A stretch of DNA of 64,000 nt from Homalodisca vitripennis (taxonomy: Eukaryota > Arthropoda > Insecta > Hemiptera > Cicadellidae). The position numbers and the translations under genes were made by a program. Under the pieces are notes generated by a model. It saw only the letters and a program-made list of their open reading frames with translations. It searched no databases and had not been told where the DNA came from. Shown piece after piece: positions 1 to 12,200 of the stretch. Numbering within the stretch: position 1 is the stretch's first letter; every line of letters starts with the position of its first letter. The stretch spans positions 6,041,001 to 6,105,000 of the forward strand of contig NC_060214.1 in NCBI RefSeq assembly GCF_021130785.1. The letters run 5' to 3'.

Positions 1-295
1 TTTAAATTATTAATAAAATATGGCGTGTTCAGTAACATAAAGTACACTGAGGCCACCGTATTGGAAAGTGTCGGTACTATTTAAACATTTGAATGCTTAT
101 TTTGAAATTTTTCTAAAAAGGACAGATACTCCATACCTAGATTTCATAGATTGCATTTTATAACACTATCAGACTTTTAATTTCCAGGATCACAATGGTT
201 TCCTATTAAAAATACCACCCTGTATAAATATTTTAGCATTATACTAGCATCATGAAGTGACATATTAAATATATGTTATATAAGAGCTTGATAAC
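1..295. other. AT-rich DNA, nothing recognised
   Basis: AT-rich leading flank of the first satellite array. No domain, RNA gene or repeat was recognised here. Confidence 0.6.
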
Positions 296-1946
296 GACAA
301 ATGTATAGTGTATGAACTATTAACGTGCAGTAGTTGTGGAGGTTAAACTAATAAGATGACATCAGACAAGATGTAGGATGGCAGTAGACTAATGACGTCA
401 CTGCCCTGGAAGTGACGTCTACAGTAATATCATCATGTCTCCGCTTGTCCCTATTAATGGTAGTTCTGTAGGACAAATGTATAGTGTGCAAAATATTACC
501 GTACAGTAGAGTGTGGAAGTTAAACTGATATGATGACATCAAGCAAGATGTAGGATGGCAGTAGACTAATGACGTCATAGACCTGGAAATTACGTCTACA
601 GTAATATCATCATGTCTCCGCTTGTCCCTATTAATGGTAGCTCTGTAGGACAAATGTGTAGTGTGTAAACTATTACCGTACAGCAGAGTGTGGAAGTTAA
701 ACTGATATGATGACATCAGACAAGATGTAGGATGGCAGTAGACTAATGACGTCATTGACCTGGAAGTAACGTTTGCAGTTACATCATCATGTCTCCGCTT
801 GTCCCTATTAATGGTAGCTCTGTATGACAAATTTATAGTGTGTAAACAATTATTGTACAGTAGAGTGTGGAGGTTAAACTGCTACGCTGACATCAGACAA
901 GATGGCAGTAGACTAATGACGTCATTGACCTGGAAGTGACGTCTGCAGTTACATCATCATGTCTCCGCTTCTCCCTATTAATGGTAGCTCTGTAGGACAA
1001 ATTTATAGTGTGTAAACAATTATTGTACAGTAGAGTATGGAGGTTAAACTGCTACGCTGACATCAGACAAGATGGCAAGAGACTAATGACGTCATTGACC
1101 TGGAAGTGACGTCTGCAGTAATATCATCATGTCACCGCTTGTCCCTATTAATGGTGGCTCTGTAGGACAAATGTACAGTGTGTAAACAATTATTGTACAG
1201 TAGAGTGTGGAGGTTAAACTGCTACGCTGACATCGGACAAGATGTAGGATGGCAGTAGACTAATGACGTCATTGACCTGGAAGTGACGTCTGCAGTAATA
1301 TCATCATGTCACCGCTTGTCCCTATTAATGGTGGCTCTGTAGGACAAATGTACAGTGTGTAAACAATTATTGTACAGTAGAGTGTGGAGGTTAAACTGCT
1401 ACGCTGACATCGGACAAGATGTAGGATGGCAGTAGATTAATGACGTCATTGACCTGGAAGTGACGTCTGCAGTAATATCATCATGTCACCGCTTGTCCCT
1501 ATTAATGGTGGCTCTGTAGGACAAATGTACAGTGTGTAAACAATTATTGTACAGTAGAGTGTTGAGGTTAAACTGCTACGCTGACATCGGACAAGATGTA
1601 GGATGGCAGTAGACTAATGACGTCATTGACCTGGAAGTGACGTCTGCAGTAATATCATCATGTCACCGCTTGTCCCTATTAATGGTGGCTCTGTAGGACA
1701 AATGTACAGTGTGTAAACAATTATTGTACAGTATAGTGTTGAGGTTAAACTGCTACGCTGACATCGGACAAGATGTAGGATGGCAGTAGACTAATGACGT
1801 CATTGACCTGGAAGTGACGTCTGCAGTAATATCATCATGTCACCGCTTGTCCCTATTAATGGTGGCTCTGTAGGACAAATGTACAGTGTGTAAACAATTA
1901 TTGTACAGTAGAGTGTGGAGGTTAAACTCCTATGTTGACATCTGAC
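296..1946. repeat. 177-bp satellite array, about 9 copies
   Basis: Head-to-tail array. The motif CCGCTTGTCC recurs at 441, 618, 795, 965, 1135, 1312, 1489, 1666 and 1843, giving a period of 177 bp and two 170-bp monomers that lack a 7-nt block (GTAGGAT). Nearly every monomer carries the palindrome TGACGTCA (first at 393-400), followed about 20 bp later by the half-matching TGACGTCT. Later monomers (about 1135-1940) are more alike than the first three, which suggests recent local amplification. Because 177 is divisible by 3, one minus-strand frame stays open through several monomers (348-830). I read that as a by-product of the period, not a gene. Confidence 0.95.
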
Positions 1947-2755
1947 ATAACAACCGATCAGTGTATCGTGTGTCGTAGTATTGGAGCTAAGAACCTAATT
2001 ATTTTTAGAGACGTTTATAAATTAAATGGCTACGAGTGATTTTTTAAACAATAAAATGAATTGTTTTGATTGCTCATATTTAGTTCTGAATTACCCAATA
2101 AGTCTATTTTACCTGTTTTATTAAATACAATTTATATCCTAAAAAAGTGCCTGTATTTAAAATTGCTGAGTTTTGTATTGTAAAATATTATTTTGAATTA
2201 CTATCTTACACTTTTTAGGAATACTATTGTTTTTATGTTACATCTCACTTCTTGCAACAAATATACTTTGACCTTCCTTTCATTATAACATTTGATCATC
2301 TATAAGCTCAATAAAAACATTATACAGAAGAAAGGGTTGTGCATTGCATGGTAGTGGTGAAGTTACACCTGATTTCGTTTAAGTTTAATTATTTACTAAA
2401 TAATAACACATATATTTATGTATCAAATATATTTTAAGGTATCATTATGGTACCTGTAATATATTCAAACTTTGCTCTACCTATAATAGTACACTACCAT
2501 AATGGTACTGTAAGTAATTGGTATTTTCACTTACAAGTATCATAATGGTACTATAAAATGTGTTTGATAGATTAATTAATGCACTTAATATGAAAGTACT
2601 CAATGGTACATAAACGAATGCTTCTGTTGCCACTTACATCCAGTTTCATTTCAAATTAAATTATATTCAAACTGTAATATCTTTTAAATAATATCTGCTG
2701 TAGGGCACTATATAATATAGAGCAGTGACCGAAAAGATTTCATGTTACCACAAGA
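1947..2755. other. AT-rich spacer, no gene seen
   Basis: No coding region recognised. Three short imperfect copies of a motif around CATAATGGTAC lie between about 2440 and 2560, too few and too short to classify. Confidence 0.5.
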
Positions 2756-4284
2756 GCACTCTACCTGGAGACGCCGCCACTCCTTAAGGGGGTTCGGTAT
2801 GCCCTATCCTTCCCATGTTAATTTGGCCAATTTTATGTACCTTTTTCTCAGAAACCTTTAAAGCTATCATTATCAAACTTTAGGACACTACTATTTAGAC
2901 CTTTGTTAACATTTAGAGCGGAAGACATTATAAAAATCTATTTTAAATTTTTATTGAAAAAAATTATAATTATAAATTATTTTACAAAAAATTAATAAAT
3001 TTTTTATTTACAACAAATTAAATAATTTTTTTTTTAACTTTGTTCCGCTCTAAATGTTAACAAAGGTCTAAATAGTAGTGTCCTAAAGTTTGATGATGAT
3101 AGCTTTAAAGGTTTCTGAGAAAAAGGTACATAACATTGGCCAAATTAACATGGGAAGGATAGGGCATACCGAACCCCCTTAAAGTCAAGAGTTTTCTACT
3201 CTCCAGTCTTAGCGTCTTGCCATCAATCTTTAAAAGCATTGGATTGTTCCATTTACTAGTTACTGAGAACAAGTTTAACTCTAGCTGGAGACGCCGCCAC
3301 TCGCGGAGTCAAGAGTTTTCTACTCTCCAGTCTTAGCGACTTGCCATCAATCTTTAAAAGCATTGGATTGTTCCATTTACTAGTTACTGAGAACAAGTTT
3401 AACTCTAGCTGGAGACGCCACCACTCGCGGAGTCAAGAGTTTTCTACTCTCCAGTCTTAGCGACTTGCCATCAATCTTTAAAAGCATTGGATTGTTCCAT
3501 TTACTAGTTACTGAGAACAAGTTTAACTCTAGCTGGAGACGCCACCACTCGCGGAGTCAAGAGTTTTCTACTCTCCAGTCTTAGCGACTTGCCATCAATC
3601 TTTAAAAGCATTGGATTGTTCCATTTACTAGTTACTGAGAACAAGTTTAACTCTAGCTGGAGACGCCACCACTCGCGGAGTCAAGAGTTTTCTACTCTCC
3701 AGTCTTAGCGACTTGCCATCAATCTTTAAAAGCATTGGATTGCTCCATTTACTAGTTACTGAGAACAAGTTTAACTCTAGCTGGAGACGCCGCCACTCGC
3801 GGAGTCAAGAGTTTTCTACTCTCCAGTCTTAGCGACTTGCCATCAATCTTTAAAAGCAATGGATTGCTCCATTTACTAGTTACTGAGAACAATTTTATCT
3901 CTAGCTGGAGACGCCGCCACTCGCGGAGTCAAGAGTTTTTCTACTCTCCAGTCTTAGCGACTTGCTATCAATCTTTAAAAGCATTGGATTGTTCCATTTA
4001 CTAGTTACTGAGAACAAGTTTAACTCTAGCTGGAGACGCCACCACTCGCGGAGTCAAGAGTTTTCTACTCTCCAGTCTTAGCGACTTGCCATCAATCTTT
4101 AAAAGCATTGGATTGCTCCATTTACTAGTTACTGAGAACAAGTTTAATTCTAGCTGGAGACGCCGCCACTCGCGGAGTCAAGAGTTTTCTACTCTCCAGT
4201 CTTAGCGACTTGCCATCAATCTTTAAAAGCATTGGATTGCTCCATTTACTAGTTACTGACAACAAGTTTAACTCGGCGGCACTC
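2756..4284. repeat. 124-bp satellite array, about 9 copies, one interrupted
   Basis: CTAGCTGGAG recurs at 3281, 3405, 3529, 3653, 3777, 3901, 4026 and 4150, so the period is 124 bp (one spacing of 125 from an extra T). Monomers differ at only a few positions, such as CGCCGCC versus CGCCACC. The first monomer is split: its GGAGACGCC part ends at 2783 and its continuation (AGTCAAGAG) resumes at 3183, with an inverted-repeat element between. The last copy stops at about 4274-4284. Confidence 0.95.
2784..3182. mobile_element. MITE with 135-bp inverted repeats and TTAA target duplication
   Basis: The inverted repeats 2788-2922 and 3044-3178 are almost perfect complements and begin GGGGGTTCGGTATGCCC. 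Both ends are flanked by TTAA (2784-2787 and 3179-3182). The 121-bp centre is A/T-rich and has no open frame. The host is the 124-bp satellite: uninterrupted monomers read ACTCGCGGAGTC where this one reads ACTCC-TTAA-AGTC once the element is removed, so the neighbouring monomers serve as an empty site. TTAA duplication is the hallmark of piggyBac-type transposition, so a piggyBac-mobilised non-autonomous element is the likeliest reading. The terminal bases differ from classic piggyBac CCC ends, so the superfamily is inferred. Confidence 0.85.
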
Positions 4285-6287
4285 ACAAATCTGATTCTTC
4301 TATGAATGGCTTACACAATTGTGTTTATTATTCAGTTATAAACTATAATCTATCACACCATACTACACAATGCGAATGTATTATATGTAAAAGAAGATAG
4401 AAAATGTTAATGAATATTATAAAGTTATTCAGAAACGATATTTAATGCTTATAATATTTATGAGTATTTTGATAACTGTCTATATCTTATATCTTGTTCC
4501 TTTGGGACATAATGTAAAAAATTTAACTAAAACATTGCATTTACACTGCACTCCCTAACATTAAAAAACACTTACAACAAAGTTTTATTGGCGTACCTAG
4601 GCCTCAAGAATACCCGTTTGTCTCTTGGCAACATTCGTTATGATTAGTTTGAGGATTTTGCTACACCGTATTGTCACTTACGCTTAAACTATAAATGATC
4701 ATGTTTTTTTGTTACCACATGCATGAATATTTTAGTGTCATAGCTTATAAAATTAATAAAATCTTTATATCCTTTAAAATAGAATCTCAATTTAGAACGG
4801 TAAATAAAGGTATAATAACATTATATCGATTCACGTGAACTTTGTGGAAGGAGTAATACTGGTGAGTTGTAGTCTGTAGATATCGGGATTAGTTCTTTTT
4901 GTCATATACTTTATTACTTTTAAATTGTTTATTTTATATTGAAAGTATCTTGTGTATAAATTTAAAGCACCTTGCTTATCAGCCATTGAAGTTTAGTAAT
5001 GAGTAAATATGGAAAAACCTAGACAAAAAAGGAAATTATAAATTACGCATATTACAGAAACAGACAATTTTTAGTTTAACAATTTTAAAATATTTAATTA
5101 AGTCTGTTTTTATGTTTTAGTGTTTATAACTAAATTACTATAATCTGTGCAGTTCTAAGAAAATATAATATAAAATAAAAGAAACCAAGATATTTTGGAT
5201 GTCCAAAGTAAACAAGTTCATATTGTGACAGCTCTTATTTATTACAAAGATTTTAAGATATAATAAAGTATTTTAAACCTAAAACTCAGTTAAAAGCCAC
5301 ATGAGGTGCCATCGATAGCTCTGTTGTTTCTTGTTAGATATATATCTTGAGAACATTACTAAAGAACAATCTCTAGGAAGCATTTGACTTTCACTAGCTT
5401 CTGTTCTGAGGAACCTGGTGCTATTGGTTTTCCTCTGATTTAGTTTTTAATATTCTGCAGTAATCTACCCTAACTTAGGTGCCCTTCAGATAACTTACTT
5501 AAAGACAGGAAAATAGATTAAAAATATTTTGTTCAATCGAAGAGTAAATTTGGCCATTCTTAAAACTAGTTCATAAAATATCCTAATAATAAGAATGTAG
5601 ATTTAATTAACACATAAATAAATATAAAAGAAGGAGAACGGCATGCTTTTATATTTCCTTATGACAATAAACTCTACAAAAGATCAAACAATTGTAATCG
5701 TTATTTAAAATATTTATAACTTTTCTTTGTTTGTAAGATAATTGTTTGCTTATTTTTATAGAAAAAGTATCTAAAGAGACACTATTCCACAGAATCTTTG
5801 GTTTTACTCACACATAAAGTATCAAACTCCAAAAATGTACTAATTTGTATACCTTGTTTACTCCTACATTTTTAAATCAAAGAGTCATATATACAATACG
5901 TATATTTAATTTTAAATTATATATTAGCCGCACTCTTCGATCGTCAGATTTATAGCATTAACAATATGTCATAATTAGTTATAAATTTCAATTAATGTTT
6001 TAAAAATGTTCAATTTACTCGTATTGCTATTAATCTAGACTACTTGACTAAATATTCCTTCAAATTACATTTGATGATGTTAAATATAAGTCATGACTGT
6101 AATTACTATATGCATGCTTTGGCATATATTCTAAAGCAAAGGAATAAAGAAAATTATATTATATAAATATTAACTGCAAATATCTACAAGGGCGAATACA
6201 AAACTCTACACCTCGTGTCTGAAGTACTCAAGCAATAAAACTGTAAATTCTCTCCTCGGCGGGAAACATTATGTTGAGAAACTGCCC
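4285..6287. other. AT-rich spacer, no gene seen
   Basis: About 2 kb of AT-rich DNA with frequent stops in all frames. No domain, RNA gene or repeat family was recognised. Confidence 0.5.
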
Positions 6288-7032
6288 ATGTGAGGGTCGG
6301 TTTATAGGTTAGGTTTATACCTAGCTCTAAATCAATCACCATCATTCCTTCAATGCCATAGAATACACCGCCCGTGTACAAACAATGTGGGGTCGGTTTA
6401 TAGGTTAGGTTTATCACTAGCTCTAAATCCATCATCATCATTCCTCCAATGCCCTGCAATACACCGCCCGTGTATAAACAATGTGAGGGTCGGTTTATAG
6501 GTTAGGTTTATAACTAGCTCTAAATCCATCACCATCATTCCTTCAATGCCCTGCAATACACCGCCCGTGTATAAACAATGAGAGGGTCGGTTTATAGGTT
6601 AGGCTTACACCTAGCTCTAGATCCGTCACTATCAATCCTTCCATACCTTATAATACACCTCCCGTGTACAAACAATGAGAGGGTCGGTTTATAGGTTAGG
6701 TTTACACCTAGCTCTAGATCCGTCACTATCAATTCTTCAATGCCCTGCAATACACCGCCCGTGTATAAACAATGTGAGGGTCGGTTTATAGGTTAGGTTT
6801 ATAACTAGCTCTAAATCCATCACCATCATTCCTTCAATGCCCTGCAATACACCGCCCGTGTATAAACAATGAGAGGGTCGGTTTATAGGTTAGGTTTACA
6901 CCTAGCTCTAGATCCGTCACTATCAATCCTTCCATGCCTTATAATACACCTCCCGTGTACAAACAATGAGAGGGTCGGTTTATAGGTTAGGTTTACACCT
7001 AGCTCTAGATCCGTCACTATCAATCCTTCAAT
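6288..7032. repeat. 97-bp satellite array, about 8 copies
   Basis: GGTCGGTTTATAGG recurs at 6295, 6391, 6488, 6585, 6682, 6779, 6876 and 6973, a 96-97 bp period. Two monomer types are mixed: one with CTAAATCCATCACC and TATAACTAG, the other with CTAGATCCGTCACT and TACACCTAG. Each complete monomer contains the short inverted repeat TACAC-CGCCC-GTGTA. A minus-strand frame at 6184-6459 is a product of the repeat. Confidence 0.95.
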
Positions 7033-7744
7033 ATTCTACAAAAAAAGTTATACCCGTCCTTTTTACATATAATTATGCATTTAAGCCCAATGACAAAAAT
7101 GTATGATCTCAATATGGCAAATCTGAAACTTCAAAAAGTAAAATAACCATTATGTATAAATTAATAGTTAAATTATAGAACAAATAGTATATGGTGGGCA
7201 ATCCAAATTACAACACTTCATTTGAATAAGTTTTTTTTCGTGATTATGAACCTTTATAACCGACTAAGAGATGACTAAAGAATTTTTTACACAAATTAAG
7301 ATGTTAAATAATATTTTTTATTAAGGATTTCATATTAAATACACAACTATTTATATAAAACGTTATTACGTATGGACGTAGAAATTTCTATAAGCAAACA
7401 AAAATCTACATTTCTCCTACCTCTTAAATAATGTGCCCTAGTAGATAGATTTTTCCATTTGACAAATGAAAAATAAATATTCTCCCTTTGACTAATATAA
7501 CACTTGCGTGACTGAAACTGTTACAAATCTGGATATCTTTATCGCTATATGCTTCCGAAGCTTAATTTTTCTAAAATAGTATAACGTTATAAATAGGTAT
7601 GTTATGTACAGAAGCAGGACGGAGGTTTAGATATAAGTTATCGATAATCCAAACTTTGAAAGGAGATAAGAGGTCTTCTGGAAGCAATATAAAATACCAC
7701 AGATGACAATAACCGATCTCTTGGCTACCACAGCGGCGCTCTCA
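7033..7744. other. AT-rich spacer, no gene seen
   Basis: No recognisable gene or repeat. It separates the 97-bp array from the next array. Confidence 0.5.
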
Positions 7745-9280
7745 GACTTTATAGCGTCCATGTCGACCTTCTATCGTTGAGCAGCCGACACAACCACACA
7801 CAGGCTTCACAGCTTCTTATGTTGCCTGCTCGACACTCGATATTTCTTGTAATACTATTTATTATTTTACTTGTAGCGTCTATGTCCACCTTCTATCGGT
7901 GAGCAGCTGACACAACCTCACACAGGCTTCACAGCTTCTTATAGTGGCCACTCGATATTTCTTGTGATACTATTTATTATTTTACTTTATAGCGTCTATG
8001 TCCACCTTCTATCGGCGACCAAATGACAAAACCTCACACATGCTTCACAGCTTCTTATAGTGGCCACTCGATATTTCTTGTAATACTATTTATTATTTTA
8101 CTTGTAGCGTCTATGTCCACCTTCTATCGGTGAGCAGCTGACACAACCTCACACAGGCTTCACAGCTTCTTATAGTGGCCACTCGATATTTCTTGTGATA
8201 CTATTTATTATTTTACTTTATAGCGTCTATGTCCACCTTCTATCGGCGACCAAATGACAAAACCTCACACATGCTTCACAGCTTCTTATAGTGGCCACTC
8301 GATATTTCTTGTAATACTATTTATTATTTTACTTGTAGCGTCTATGTCCACCTTCTATCGGTGAGCAGCTGACACAACCTCACACAGGCTTCACAGCTTC
8401 TTATAGTGGCCACTCGATATTTCTTGTGATACTATTTATTATTTTACTTTATAGCGTCTATGTCCACCTTCTATCGGCGACCAAATGACAAAACCTCACA
8501 CAGGCTTCACAGCTTCTTATAGTGGCCACTCGATATTTCTTGTGATACTATTTATTATTTTACTTTATAGCGTCTGCGTCCCCCTTCTATCGGCAAGCAA
8601 CTGACACAACCTCACACAGGCTTCACAGCTTCTTATAGTGGCCACTCGATATTTATTGTGATACTATTTATTATTTTACTTTATAGCGTCTATGTCCACC
8701 TTCTATTGGCGAGCAACTGACACAACCTCACACAGGCTTCACAGCTTCTTATGTTGCCTGCTCGACACTCGATATTTCTTGTGATACTATTTATTATTTT
8801 ACTTTATAGCGTCTATGTCCACCTTCTATTGGCGAGCAACTTACACAACCTCACACAGGCTTCACAGCTTCTTATAGTGGCCACTCGATATTTCTTGTGA
8901 TACTATTTATTATTTTACTTTATAGCGTCTATGTCCACCTTCTATCGGCGAGCAACTTACACAACCTCACACAGGCTTCACAGCTTCTTATAGTGACCAC
9001 TCGATATTTCTTGTGATACTACTTATTATTTTACTTTGTAGCGTCTATGTCCACCTTCTATCGACGAGCAACTGACACAACCTCACACAGGCTTCACAGC
9101 TTCTTATGTTGCCTGCTCGACACTCGATATTTCTTGTGATACTATTTATTATTTTACTTTGTAGCGTCTATGTCCACCTTCTATCGGCGAGCAACTGACA
9201 CAACCTCACACAGGCTTTACAGCTTCTTATGGGTCCACTCGACACTCGATAGTTCTTTTGATACTATTTATTATTTTACT
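7745..9280. repeat. 116/123-bp satellite array, about 13 copies, with dimer order
   Basis: TAGCGTC recurs at 7752, 7874, 7990, 8105, 8221, 8336, 8452, 8568, 8684, 8807, 8923, 9039 and 9162. Spacings are 115-116 bp, or 122-123 bp where a TGTTGCCTGCTCGACAC variant replaces TAGTGGCC. Between 7874 and 8568 two variants alternate strictly (GGTGAGCAGCTG and GGCGACCAAATG), forming three 231-bp dimers. Confidence 0.95.
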
Positions 9281-12200
9281 AGATATAGCATTATTATCTG
9301 TTAAACCTTAAATCCATCAATCTTAAAAATAAGGCTGTTTTAATTATATTGAAAACAAATTAATAATTAATTGGATAATTGCTAAAAACTAACAAGCTGC
9401 ATTATAATTACACAACATTTTTCTGTTAATTTAATTATTTTAATATTTGAAACTACTGTTGGGAACATATTTTTAAACGTTATTCATAAATAATGCTTCC
9501 TATTACTAGCGATAAAACATAACACTAATAAACGTAATAAACTAATCCATAGATTATTTAAATATGGAGTGACATAATCAGCAGTGATACCAACAAAAAA
9601 AATAGTTATACAAAATAATCTCATATGGGATATAGATAGACATACAACCAGGTCCCTGTGACGTTGGTTCTTATCGCTTCTGATTCACATGGGTAACGTG
9701 GTGGTAAGGCTCTGAGGTTGACCAATAGTCACCAAGTGTTGTGTGTGGCTAATCATTTAGTGAACCATACAGCATTTACAGAATTTACCCAACCATTTCA
9801 CTAGCATTGCAAGCTAATAATAATTGTCACGCATTTGATGAAGACTGAATTTTTACTACCCAGGGCTTATTGCACCTAGCAGTTTGTATATGTTTGATGT
9901 ATAAAGTTTTACTGATTTTTTAATATAAAAGACTAATTTAGTATGTTTTAAATTATTATTATAACTATTAAGTACCGACATTCCCATATCAATTGCATTA
10001 TATTTTCTATAAAGTTGATGTAAAAATAACTAACCTGGTGCTTTAAATATTACGTTTAGAACATTTATGAATATTTGAACAGAAAAATTTTATTACGAGT
10101 GGCAAAACTAAAAGCAATATATTTATAGAAAGGTTGTAGTTACTGTGATTTTATTAATAAACATTATTGTTAATCCTAGAACACAAAATAAAGATTTGAT
10201 GGTTATAGGATATAATTGCTGATAAAATAAACTAAATGAAGTATTAAGAAGTTTAATTTTATAAGTAATTTCGGGTATTTGTCCTAAAGTCCATCCAAAA
10301 TCTTTAAATTTCCCATACAATCAGTGATACAAGGCGAGTAACTGTTGCAGTATTAAAATACCAAGGGGAAACCGCTTGTATATTTAAGCGCGGCAAACAT
10401 TTACCTAGGAACATTTCCATGTTTGAGCTGTGCATTTACATTCCGTTGTCTTGTTGGTTGTACTCGTAGTATTATTCTTGTTCTTTGTTAAGTTTGTTTA
10501 GGTAAAACAAAACTATTGCATTCAAATTTGATCCTAACTCTATTAAAGTCGGTGTTTAATCTTACTATGGTTAACGATTTCATCTGAATAATTTTAGCAT
10601 GATTATTTATATAACCTGGAATAGTAATGAATTGAGAGTTTGGTAATGCCATTGCAATTTTCTAATTTAATTGCACACGCATTTCTATCCAAAATGTTTA
10701 AAAAATTGTTGGACTTTTACTACGACTATGTTACTGACATTATTAAGCTCAATGGTATAGTGCTTGAATCTGGGAGCTTGAATTCTTTTCAAGGGGGCTC
10801 ATATTTAAAAAAGTTACTGACACTTAGTCTTCTGGAAAAATAACTCTGCGTCGCATATCTGTTCATGTGTTTTAGCTGAGAGTTAGTGAAGTTTATCAGT
10901 CAGTAACTTTTGTCGAGAACTAGTTGATCTAGACTTAAAATTTTACAAGAATAATAATGTAATATAAACAAGATCGAGTTTTGGTGATTTTAAATGTTCT
11001 TTCATATCTCTCTTATATTTTGTATCAGACGTTAGCTTAAAAGGTCTAGTGATTTTAGTTGCAACAGTTAGACGTTGAAATATACTCATTTGTTCTTAAA
11101 ACTACAACAATTGTAGGTCATAAGAATCAGAATCAGTTCAAAAAATATTTTCTTCACAAAGAACACCAAAGTTACGAAACGTTTTGCTGAAATGTGTTCT
11201 AAGTAATATTTTTACTGCTCTCGACAGATGTACAACATAAATACTCCATGTACGCAAATTTCCTAGTATTTCGCTTAACGGTTGCAATTTCTTAACAAGT
11301 TACCAGAAAGTGTAATTAATGTATTCTAATTGTTCATGCAGTGTGTTATAGTCGCATGGTACAACAAAGAAAAACCGATTTAAACGAGAATACTTTTGTA
11401 AGTTTTTGTTTCCAGATTATTTAATAGACTTGGTCATACAGATTTACGCAGAACTGGGTGGACATAGAATATTTAGAATTAAGTAAAAGTTTATTATTTC
11501 ATAAATAAGAAAAATACCTTTTGTTTCAAAATTGTGGTGTTTCTATTGTAACATTACAGATCTCAAATATCAATTATGAAAAAAAATATTTCCTACCGTA
11601 TTGTTTTGTTGAATTTTAATTAAAATCAAGTAATATTTGTATTAAAAATCCAATATAAAGAGCTACGGTCATTCCTGGAGTAAAAACAGTTTTTATATAA
11701 ATGAATAAGAGTTAGTAATGTTTTTTTTTTCATTTCCATTGATTATGTCAAGAACTAATAGTAACCTAGTAATATTTTATTGTAGATTGCTCCCTTTATA
11801 CTAGAAAATTGAAAAATGTATTTATTTTATAGCATTAATGAAACTTACCATTCTGAGCAGTAAAAATACAATGCAAAAAACATTAAATACTAAAATTATA
11901 CTAAATAAATAATTCTTTTTATATTTTACAAAACTAAATAAACTCTATATATTTCACATAAACATTTGTCTCACTAAAGTGCAATATTATAATTAAATGG
12001 CTTTCCATAAAATTAAATGAGCAGATTTATCATTACAAAACAATTTTTGGGGTAATTAAAAGTAATGACAATGAGGGACAAGCCGCCGTGCGCCATCCCA
12101 TACTACTGTGAGGGTGAGATAACGAGTGTGTTATTGTGATTGTATTGTTGTGTATATTTGTAGTGACAACACTGGATTTGGGACAATACCTATTACATAT

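Noticed and set aside
348..830. 160-codon minus-strand open frame with three 59-residue repeats
   Set aside because: It lies wholly inside the 177-bp satellite, and 177 = 3 x 59 keeps any open frame open. No start context, and the 170-bp monomers downstream break it.
6300..7000. GGTTAGG resembling the insect telomere repeat TTAGG
   Set aside because: One TTAGG per 97-bp monomer, not a (TTAGG)n tract, so there is no evidence of a telomere.
6288..7032. ACACCGCCCGT resembling the conserved 3' end of small-subunit rRNA
   Set aside because: The match is about 11 bases and is part of a satellite dyad. Surrounding sequence has no rRNA similarity.
9650..9760. Possible tRNA-derived SINE (A-box-like GTGGTAAGGC)
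   Set aside because: No convincing B box at the right distance, no cloverleaf, no tail or target duplication.
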